DNA of 64,000 bases. Source: Odontesthes bonariensis. Taxonomy: Eukaryota > Chordata > Actinopteri > Atheriniformes > Atherinopsidae. The notes beneath the pieces were generated by a model, which saw nothing but the letters and a program-made list of their open reading frames with translations, was not told the DNA's origin and did no database searches. The stretch is from positions 2,457,976 to 2,521,975 of the forward strand of contig NC_134527.1 of the NCBI RefSeq assembly GCF_027942865.1, in the 5' to 3' direction. Positions 56,286 through 64,000 of this stretch are shown piece after piece (within the stretch, counting starts at the first letter, position 1; every line of letters starts with the position of its first letter). A program made the translations under genes and the position numbers.

Positions 56286-56900
56286 GGAAGCGTGATAGAA
56301 TTTCACAAATAGATGCACAAGTGTGTCGTGAAAATATGCCCCACCCTTTTTAATTATCGTTATTATAAAAGATCATAAGGAAGTGTGTGTCTGAGTGTGA
56401 GTCAGTCATGTGATTGAGACAGGACACAATTGTACAGTCCTCATATGAATATGAGCTTAATTTTAATCTGTGTACTTTTCATAAAATCAAGAGGAAACCG
56501 ATACCAAAACCAGTATCGGTACCGACACCAGTGTGACAGGAGCTTCATTTTCCTGCGATGTGTTTCAGAAAGTTAAAATGTTAAAACAATATGTTGCACT
56601 AAGAGTAGTTTTTTATTACTAAAATACTCAAACTGCAGTTGTATTTGGGTTGGATATAACTAAAGAAAATAAAATGTTAATTGTAAGAACTGTAAAGGCC
56701 TTGATTAGTACTCATATCGGCAAGTACTAAAAGGTAAGTACTTGTACTTGTACTCTGCTTAAAAAAATGTGGTATTGGTGCATTCCTACTGACCCAACAT
56801 GGAGCAAGGTGTGTTCAAATGATTGAGTTTCATCGAGATGCCAAAGGTTTCCCGTAAGGTTACAATCATCAGGACAGACTGCATTCTGGTGCCGCTGACA
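56286..56900. other. Intergenic, no gene seen
   Basis: Contains a short inverted motif (gaaaccgataccaaaaccag, tatcggtaccgacacc) near 56,495-56,530, probably a MITE fragment like that at 39.6 kb. Confidence 0.45.
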
Positions 56901-57517
56901 GGTTTGGCTTAGCCTGGGCGAAAGCCGACTGTTGACTCTGTCAAACAGTCTGGGAAAACCCAAGAGGAATCCATTTCCATGGAGGGCGGGACCTTACCCA
57001 GCAACTTAAATTCATTGGAGTAATGGAGTTCCCTTAACCAATCATAATGTTTAGAAATGACGTTGGTTATGCGCCGAGGTTCATGCTTACTCTCGCGAGG
57101 CTCTAGCTCGCGAATCACGCTTCCCACATCCGCTTTCATTATACCGGTACCATTTGATAAATCAAACTTTTCCCAAAGCCAGTTGGAAGCAGAGCTAGAC
57201 ATCCTTGCCACTAACAAAATTGACAAGGCATTCCTCTTGCTCTCGTTTTAATTGTGTAATGATCTCCAGAGTTGAGACAACTTCATGGATAGCTTCTAGC
57301 GTTCTTCCGTCGCCATGTTTATTTCCGCTGCGGTTGAACTACAATTATATGGACTACAATGGACTCCGCGCGTGAGTTCTGCGTCACCACTCGCAACTGT
57401 TTGCTGATTGGCAAAACACTGAGCGAACCGAGGTAGGGGGATTTGGCCAGACTGTGTGCGGAGCCAAAATCTTTGGGCGGAAGTACGTAGGATGGCGTCG
57501 CCAGGCTAGGTTTGGCT
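56901..57517 (-). mobile_element. Helicase-fragment transposon, copy 2, perfect 9-bp target duplication
   Basis: GGTTTGGCT at 56,901-56,909 is repeated exactly at 57,509-57,517. The 599-bp element between begins TAGCCTGGGCGAAAGCCGAC and, on the opposite strand, TAGCCTGGCGACGCCATCCT. Its body differs from copy 1 but the tips are related (TAGCCT(A/G)G) and it too carries a RecQ-like Walker-A fragment, on the minus strand, so the two are divergent members of one superfamily. Confidence 0.88.
57149..57316 (-). pseudogene. RecQ-like helicase N-terminal fragment, frameshifted
   Basis: The minus strand from ATG 57,316 reads, with two one-base frameshifts, MATEER, then EAIHEVVSTLEIITQLKREQ, EECLVNFVSGKDV and LALLPTGFGKSLIYQM. 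It has the order seen in RecQ helicases: a Gln-Glu region, FVSGKDV before motif I, and an intact Walker A (PTGFGKS). Nothing of motifs Ia-VI follows before the element changes to non-coding sequence. Confidence 0.7.
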
Positions 57518-57725
57518 GGGCCCGGGACAAAATTCTCTGAATCATGTTAAGGGTACTTTTATTTATCGCGTGTATGTCCGCTGAACTTTCTGAGAATGTT
57601 CGGGGAACAAGGCGGAGCCCATTCATCTGGCGGGTGTCAAGTTAAATCAGTCTAAAGGAAAGTTACAGGCTACCCCGAAACGTCACGTTTAACTTCACAC
57701 GTTGCCATGTCTATACTGGCTTATT

Positions 57726-58788
57726 TTAAAGACCTCATGACACCTGGAGACGACTTTTTTTGTTTAGTCTGAAATAACTATTATTTTCGAGTTGAAATAC
57801 ATTATTGTGATAAATATGCCCGGTTCTCTGTTGTTTTCGAAATTTGAACGCGTGCCACTGAAATCCACAGGCCAGTGTCCCTGGAGCATACGTCATAAAA
57901 ATGGCGTATGCTCCGGAACGCATTTCAGAGCCGCATTTTTTACTGTGTTACCACAAAGAGCCACATTATTTTGAAAAATGACCGAATTCTCTCCGTTCCA
58001 TCCGTCTGTTCTTGACTCGCTCTCGTCTCGGTCACATCAGCGCTGATATTAAACCCACGAACCGAGCAAAAATGAGTCAAAAACAAACGTGTTTGGAAAG
58101 CTTCTTCCCAGTGAGGAGACAGAAGAAGAGGCTAAGAAAAAGAAAGCTGCATTTTGAAGACATGTTTCAGCGTTACCATAGCGACCAGAGAGCGTTAGGA
58201 GGCAGAGAGGATGTTACGTCAGGAGGATGCTGCTAATAAAGTTACATACAAGTACACAGTGGATTCAAGTTTATTATTATATTTACTAAATACCACAGAG
58301 TCTGTGTTGGTTGTAGTATTTATCCGCCACACCTGAAAGGCCGGTCCGTGAAAATATTATCTGACATTGACTGACAGCGCCCTTCCGCCTCACCATCCGA
58401 ACTTTCCGTGGAACCGTGAGGCTCCAACTCATCCAGGTATGGCTAGTAAATTAGGGCATAACGCCCCTCACATTGTCCTCCAGCATTGATCGGACTCTGC
58501 CACTTCTAAAAATGTGTCAGGATCCGAGGGTGATTGGGAGGAGTTGTCAGAATCCCTGTTGTAGCTATGGCAGATGTCAGGATCGTTCCGGAGTGTACGT
58601 CATAGGTCACGTGACGGACTAATAGGAAGCTCGCCAGCAGATCGCAAAAATCGCACTTTTAAAAGGCCGTACAAACTCAATTTCTCTATCATAATGATTA
58701 AAACCAGCTTCAAGTGACTATTTTCTATGTGTACTTTCAATGTGTTTATGTATATTACAGTATTTTCCAGGTGTCATGAGGTCTTTAA
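57726..58788. mobile_element. Kolobok-like (or piggyBac-like) non-autonomous transposon, TTAA duplication
   Basis: TTAA at 57,726-57,729 and 58,785-58,788 flank a 1,055-bp element with identical inverted ends AGACCTCATGACACCTGGA / TCCAGGTGTCATGAGGTCT. A TTAA duplication is shared by Kolobok and piggyBac; the AGAC tip, not CCC, favours Kolobok. A smaller inverted pair (gagcatacgtcataaaaatg / cgtatgctccgg) lies inside. It contains one small ORF and no transposase. Confidence 0.85.
58072..58236 (+). CDS. 54-aa transposon ORF with an N-terminal PIP-box
   Basis: ATG 58,072 has A at -3. The protein begins MSQKQTCLESFFPVRRQKKR. Residues 5-12 (QTCLESFF) match the PCNA-interacting PIP-box Q-x-x-(L/I/M)-x-x-F-F exactly, followed by a strongly basic stretch (RRQKKRLRKRKLHF) that would strengthen PCNA binding and serve as a nuclear signal. 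The frame then stops. It is probably the N-terminal remnant of a transposon protein of the autonomous parent. Whether it is expressed is unknown; the frame could be read from an upstream ATG at 58,012 as well. Confidence 0.5.
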   Translation: MSQKQTCLESFFPVRRQKKRLRKRKLHFEDMFQRYHSDQRALGGREDVTSGGCC

Positions 58789-59269
58789 ACAAAATAAGAT
58801 TAAACCAGAGCCGCGTTAGACTGGCTGCCATTCAGCTGACCGGGGATGATTCTCAAATCAATTCAGCCTGATTGGCGTGTGTGCCTGAAACATTTGGACA
58901 TATTTGCGGACTAATGCACATATTCCTAGATTCAATTAGATATGAAACACAGTGTAATTAAGCCGTTGTGGTAATGACCGCTTATGGTCAAATGATGTCA
59001 TTTTTTTTCTTCTCCGTAATCAAAGACTAAACCATTTTTGGAATAGGGGTGATAGGGGGTTATTGGCCCTTTTTTAAGGGCAATGAAGGCAAACGATCCA
59101 GAAGTCATTTATTAAATGCAAATAAAGCACTTTTCCTCCCCAAATCAACACATTTTGAAGGAAACATACAATAATTAATCGCAACTTCATGGGGGCCCAG
59201 TTATGGGCTCCCCCCCATTCCTGGGCCCGGGACAAAATACCCGTTTGCCCCCCCCCCCTTTCGGCAGGC
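58789..59269. other. Intergenic, no gene seen
   Basis: Contains a C-run near 59,250-59,262. No supported gene. Confidence 0.45.
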
Positions 59270-59475
59270 CTGGCTGCCCGCATTAAATTCAAGTTCCTGA
59301 TGCTAGCCTACAAAGTGCTTTATGGAACGGCTCCCATCCACTTTATGACTCAGTCACAAGACATTCCAGACTCTGTTCCTTCCTTCTATGTAGCTTATTG
59401 TTAGCTTTGATGTTAGCTGTAATGATATATCCTCATATGTAAGTCACTTTGGATAAAAGCATCTGCTACATGCAG
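59270..59475 (+). repeat. LINE ORF2 end and 3' tail
   Basis: A coding remnant IKFKFLMLAYKVLYGTAPIH (the KxLxLAYKxLxGxAPxY block common to L2/CR1-type ORF2 ends) precedes the tail gtaagtcactttggataaaa and gcatctgctacatgcag. Confidence 0.75.
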
Positions 59476-60594
59476 AAACACAAACACATATATGTATATG
59501 TTTACATTTAGCTATTTTCTTACACATCCACTTGAATGTTAGAAATGTTTGTGAAGAGGTGGCACGTGGCTATAGACAGGTTTTCCAACCAGACCTCTAG
59601 CTAAATGTCTGAAGGGGTTTCAGTATTATTGGCCTTTTGTCCATATAATCCAAGGTTTTTCATTGTGGCATCATTGTAACTTTTTATACTTTCATTATCA
59701 AAACCATAATGTATCTTTCAGAAGTGTATATCCCTTATATGTTTAAGGTGCAGAGCTGTGTGTATAAATGTGGGGTCAAAGAGAAAGAAGCTAACAGCAA
59801 TAGCATGTGGCAAACCAGTGCACATACTGTGCACTCGTGTGTGGAAGCAGTTTACTTTTGATTGAAAGGATCAGAAATTGTAAATAGGGCTACCCAATTA
59901 CGACATGTCCCTTTATTCATCTGTTTAGCTGATTTTATTTTTCATCTGTTTACAAGTCAGAACATCAAGAGGGAAACATTTTGATCAGAAAGTGAAAAAT
60001 TAACTGGATAACTTTTTCTTTTCAGGGCTTCTGGAAGAGAGAAAAAATCAAAACAATAAAATCTAAGAACATAAAAAGATTGCAAACTTTGATTCAAAGA
60101 CAAAGCAACACGGATCTGTTTATGTTCCGTGTTGCTTTGGCACATGACTGAACTTCAAAAAGATGAGAAATGTTTGCCATCAGGACAAACAACATTTTTG
60201 TAGCAGCAGAGGTGCAGACAAACAGCAACTTTCTTAGATAAGTAGTTTCGGTAATTCATACCTTAAATCTTTCCACCGTGGGAGTAACTGTGCAAAGTCC
60301 AGCCTCTCTAATCATTTCCTCACACCTTGAAATGTTCTGTTGTTCCAGAAGCATGTGAGAATGTTACGGGAAGTAGGGCCTTCTGTTATAAGGCTCCTCT
60401 CTGGTGAAACTAGATGATTATACATTTTCTGTGAGATTAATCATTTACTAAGAGTAAGAAACCATGTGAAGCATCACGCTCTGAAACTACATGGCTTGAC
60501 CCAATGTCCGAAACCCGAAGACGTTCAGTACCCTAATAAAAACTTAGTTTTTCTCATTAAATCATATTTTCAGTATAAGAAGAGCCAGTTTAGA
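59390..60594. repeat. Downstream flank of GIMAP copy 2, duplicated
   Basis: 59,390-59,580 matches 39,395-39,565; 59,729-60,140 matches 42,600-43,330; and 60,240-60,594 matches 43,460-44,197 with an internal deletion at about 60,352. No gene. Confidence 0.75.
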
Positions 60595-61485
60595 TCACAT
60601 ATCAGGTGTGATGTTGAAGGAGGAGTCAGGGTTTCCAGCACCGTCCTGTGAGGCCGCAGCCAGAATGGACTGAAACAGGATCACTCTCTGCAGCAGCTCA
60701 GCCATGAAGGAGTAGTTGTAAACCTGCCTCTCTGCAGTGTCTCTATCTGTTTCCTGCTGCTGCAGAACCGTCTCTGCCTCCTCAAACATTTCATCAGTGA
60801 AATATCTTCCCCCATTCGCTGCCACCATATCATCGATCATTTTGATCAGCTTAACCACCTGAGCTCTGTTCCTCCTTTTCTTGTTGTTGAAGACATGGTA
60901 GCGGTTTCCACATCTGTTAATCACCTCTCGAAGTTTGGGGTGGCCATTTTGTATGTACTGCTGTAGGGTTTTGTCCTTCAGCTCATCTCCTCTGGTGAAC
61001 AGAACAATCATGAACTTAGATGACTCGGGTCCAAAAATCTTCTCCAGGGCTTCCACGCAGTTCTCTTCTTCATTGGTAAATCTTCCAATCTGAAGGACCA
61101 GGAGGAAGACGTGCGGCCCAGGGGTGGATACCTGGATGCATTTTGCGATCTCTCTCTTTATGCTCTCTGCACTTTTAGATGTGTCCAGAATGCCGGGAGT
61201 ATCAACCACATGGATCTTTCTGTTACAGTTGACTCGCTCTGTCTGACAAGTCTGTGTCACAGACGCCGCACTTGTGGAAGACACAAAAAGCTTTTTACCC
61301 AGAATAGTGTTGGCAGCGGCACTCTTCCCAACTCCAGTTTTCCCAATCAGCACAATCCTCAGAGGACCACCTGCAAACAGAAAAGTATTTAAAGCCAATG
61401 AACTATCATTTTCTTTCATGAACAAACTGCAGAATTGATATTGAGAGTAAAATTCACCTCCAGCAACGGACAAGCGGTTTCCCAT
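60595..61485 (-). CDS. GIMAP-type AIG1 GTPase, copy 2
   Basis: Exons 61,485-61,458 and 60,595-61,370, exactly 16,397 bp from copy 1 with no indel, 267 aa. Same motifs: MGNRLS N-terminus, [16 protein letters not shown]. About 14 amino-acid differences in the 296-codon unspliced frame, for example IGRFTNEEE for [14 protein letters not shown] for KSIQQ, NKKRRN for NKKRCN and FEEAETVLQ for FEEADKVLQ. No motif residue is affected and no frame is broken, so both copies look functional. It is paired head-to-head with the AIG1-like gene at 61,670. Confidence 0.92.
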   Translation of the reverse strand: MGNRLSVAGGEFYSQYQFCSLFMKENDSSLALNTFLFAGGPLRIVLIGKTGVGKSAAANTILGKKLFVSSTSAASVTQTCQTERVNCNRKIHVVDTPGILDTSKSAESIKREIAKCIQVSTPGPHVFLLVLQIGRFTNEEENCVEALEKIFGPESSKFMIVLFTRGDELKDKTLQQYIQNGHPKLREVINRCGNRYHVFNNKKRRNRAQVVKLIKMIDDMVAANGGRYFTDEMFEEAETVLQQQETDRDTAERQVYNYSFMAELLQRVILFQSILAAASQDGAGNPDSSFNITPDM

Positions 61486-61669
61486 CTCGACTTGCTTTTT
61501 TAAAGAATGAAATAAATGAAGTGTTGCCTGTGTTTAGAGGTGAATGAATGTCTCCACCCAGAAGGTGGATCTAACGCCCTGTTTATATCATTGAGTTTCA
61601 CTTTGACTCTCAGGGCAGATCCAAAGACTGATCAAACTCACCTGCTGTCTGTTCTTAAAGAAGCTTTAC
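61486..61669. promoter_or_regulatory. Shared divergent promoter with ISRE-like site, copy 2
   Basis: Same 184-bp length as copy 1. AGTTTCACTTTGAC is unchanged at 61,594-61,607, although the base at 61,591 next to it differs (attgag against actgag). Confidence 0.6.
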
Positions 61670-63061
61670 ATGATGAGTCGTCTAACACGTAAGTCATTTG
61701 AACTCTTTTATTTTCAAATCCACCTCTGTAAAATGTTTTGATCTATTAGATTAAACCCTGAAATATCAGTTGGAATATGTTGGAAAATTTCCACACAAGT
61801 TTTAGTATTTTAGTATTGAGAGTTCATTCGGGTGTTCTTTACCTACCTTTTTTTTAACGTAACACATGATCAATTAGAAGCTAAACTCTGAATTCAAAGT
61901 TTTTCATGAAGCAAAATAGTTCTTTAAATGTTTGCTCAGTTTAGATTGTGAGACTGCAGGTTTTTAATCTTTTTAATAGCATAAGAGTCTTATGTAATAT
62001 AACCGGTTGAGACAACATTCTTAAAGCATAAGCCGTGTTCGTTGTGCAGATACATAACAGTCGAGCCAGTCTGAACTTGCATTAAACTGAAGAATCAACG
62101 ATTCCTAATATGCCTCTGATTTGGCATGCATGAATTTACGAGGAGAAGTCTTTATGTTTGAAAGAGGCTAAAGAATAACAGCAATCCATTTGGCTCCCTT
62201 CACCTTTTGGAAGTTTGTAAAAACAAAACTGGGACTTCTTGCACAATCTGTTGGTTCAGTCGATTGCAGAGCAGCCATTGATTTCTGTGTCCGCTGTCGT
62301 TAAACCTGCCGTCTTTTTGCAACACAGTGGGCATAAATCATGTCTCATTCCGTCTGTAAGTGGGACCATTGCACTGGCTGGCCTACATTTTGTTTAACGT
62401 CAAAGCAACAACCATATTATTTCTAAATTATTGCTATAAACTATGTAAAAAACGGTATGCTTCTGTTTTCTTTTTTTTTACAGAAACAATGAAAACCTGT
62501 GACAGTAAGTACATCATCACTCTGTTTGGAAAGAAAGCTGAGTTCAAGGACCTCGTCGGGAGAATGATCCTCAACGAGGATCCCCTTCACCACCCTGTGA
62601 ACACCTTTGTCAAAGCAACACAGGACATTTCTCTGGGAGCCAATAAGACATTCAAAGTGGTCTGCACTGGTGATATCTTTGAGGAAGATTGTTTGAACCC
62701 GGACCAGCAGATCATTGACTGCATAGCTCTGTCTCAACCTGGCCCTCATCTGTTCATACTGGCAATAGATGCAGAGCACACTGAAGAGGGTACAGTTGTA
62801 GATCAAATATATAAACTTAGAGGTCACTTTGGAGAAAGATTCACATCAAACTTGGTTGTACTGTTACCCAGCATTGAGGTCTTGCAAGCTCTCAGTCATC
62901 TGGGAAAACAATCCAACATCCAGTTTGCTACTGCCAATGAATATCTGAGCTCTACATGTGAACAATGGTGTTCGGATCGTGAGCCGTTCCTCTACGAGTT
63001 TACCAATTACAGCAGAAATGTGGTCGAAAGGAGAATGAGAAGCTTGAACAAGCAAAGGTAA
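61670..63061 (+). CDS. AIG1-like pseudo-GTPase, copy 2
   Basis: Exon 1 61,670-61,688 (MMSRLT, phase 1 donor CGTAAGT) and exon 2 62,484-63,061, after a good acceptor (tttttttttacag), joined as QTMKTCDSKYIITLFGKK; 198 aa. It again lacks the P-loop, the DTPG box and the TRGD-type G4. Changes relative to copy 1 include NEDPLHH for KEDPLHH, KATQDIS for KTTDDIS, EEDCLNP for EEHCLHP and NYSRNVVER for NYSGDVVKR. The frame is intact, which argues against a simple pseudogene. The intron is diverged more than the exon. Confidence 0.75.
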
Positions 63062-63596
63062 ACATGTTTATTTCCAAAAAAGCTTTTATTACACACATAC
63101 ATACAGCAGAAGTCCCACCTTATTTGAGTTCTGTCATCATGCTCTAATTGTGTGACATCAGCATGTTATTTGCTTGAAGTAGAATATGACCCAAGGAGCC
63201 TGGATGCTAGATTAGCAGAGATGGTAGGTTGCAGTAACTCCTGATGAGATGTAGATGAGGAGGCGGGTTGTCTGCCGCGATTCTCTGGTGTTGGGGCTTC
63301 TTTTCCTTCTATATTTCTCTTCTGTTTTATCATCCTCCTACCAGACTGAGCACGATTGCTAAATTATTGCTATTGCAAAATATTCCCTGAAAAGTTTACC
63401 TCCTTGTAATGAAGCCTGCGTGTAAGTTCAATAAGAGAGATCTATTCATTCATGTTCTGCAACAGGACAGTGACAGCAATATATTTCACTGTTGTGGCTT
63501 TTTCTATTCTGTTTTTGGAATTATGAACTTTTATTATGAAGTAATATTTTACATAAACTCATATGATATGATAAGTGGCAGATATATATATATATA
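63062..63596. other. 3' flank of copy 2, no further exon seen
   Basis: Duplicate of 46,653-47,157 with the extra stretch gaagcctgcgtgtaagttca near 63,410-63,430. Ends in an ATATAT run. Confidence 0.6.
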
Positions 63597-64000
63597 TCCA
63601 TCCATTTTCTATACCTGCTTAATCTGTTGGTCGGGTAACGGCTGGAGCCGAAGGCATTAGACACACATATTACTTTTGTGTATACTTAATTGTGAGAATG
63701 CTTGTTTTTCTGTTTCTCTTTATTATTATCCTATTTTCCGTACATTATTTGCCGTTTAACTACTTCCGCATACTTTAAGCAAATTACACCATTTTTACAC
63801 AAAACGTTCAGCTCTTTCTGGAGATGGGGGGCTATTATTTTAGGTGTTTCTGACTTTTATAATTTTGAAAATATTAAGGTTTTTGTGCAACTTTTCCTCC
63901 CTTTAAAAGTAATGGTAAATCCTTTCAAATCATTATAAAAGCTTCCTCTTTCAAAGTGAACTACTTTCAGCATACTTTCATCTGGAACATTTTTTTACAT
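63597..64000. repeat. Truncated L2-like repeat joined to the 47.6-kb repeat family
   Basis: The L2-like start (ccatccattttctatacctg) is cut after about 55 bp and continues directly with gaaggcattagacacacata, the left part of the repeat at 47,590. Copy 1 has about 380 bp more between these points. The repeat runs off the window. Confidence 0.65.

Overview
The window looks like a gene-poor, transposon-rich piece of a teleost fish (probably percomorph) chromosome. The reasons are an AIG1/GIMAP GTPase cluster with canonical GT-AG introns, tRNA-derived fish SINEs, L2/CR1- and Tx1-type LINE debris, and many small DNA transposons with readable target-site duplications (TSDs). I see no bacterial, plasmid or phage features. 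All calls were made by eye. Exon models rest on splice sites and reading phase, not on transcripts.

Layout. 1-6.7 kb holds no gene I can support: a hAT-like element with a BED-finger remnant, an unclassified interspersed repeat and an L1/Tx1 fragment. 6.76-9.81 kb is a 3-kb minisatellite with an 11-bp unit. 11-18.6 kb holds further hAT-like copies, a SINE, a LINE 3' end and a nearly complete PIF/Harbinger transposon (14.15-17.12 kb). That transposon has matching terminal inverted repeats (TIRs), a TTA TSD, a frameshifted DDE transposase and an intact MADF-type partner protein, and sits beside an internally deleted relative. 20.1-28.0 kb is a two-exon gene on the minus strand (957 aa predicted) built of about 17 W-x3-W repeats, which I do not recognise. 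Its 5-kb intron is full of small transposons. 28.7-42.6 kb is nearly all transposon-derived: LINE debris, a solo LTR with a 5-bp TSD, a MITE nested in a SINE, and the eroded remains of a duplicated GIMAP block. 43-64 kb is the GIMAP region.

The GIMAP region contains a divergent gene pair. A minus-strand GIMAP with all GTPase motifs and an N-terminal MGNRLS myristoylation-type signal faces a plus-strand AIG1-like protein that has lost its P-loop, and about 185 bp lies between their start codons. The pair is present twice (44.2-46.7 kb and 60.6-63.1 kb) at a constant 16,397-bp offset across the minus-strand gene and promoter. Both copies of the short promoter carry an ISRE-like site, which suggests interferon-linked co-regulation. 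Between them lies a different GIMAP (51.3-53.3 kb) with a PPxY- and proline-rich N-terminal extension spread over small phase-1 exons and a CCLC tail. A third copy of the pair's flank at 36-39 kb keeps only the last codons of a GIMAP.

The most unusual mobile elements are two short DNA transposons at 50.07-50.63 and 56.91-57.51 kb. Each has TAGC(C/T)T(A/G)G termini and a 9-bp TSD, and each carries the N-terminal, Walker-A part of a RecQ-like helicase. A TTAA-flanked element at 57.73-58.78 kb carries a small ORF beginning with a PCNA-binding (PIP-box) motif.
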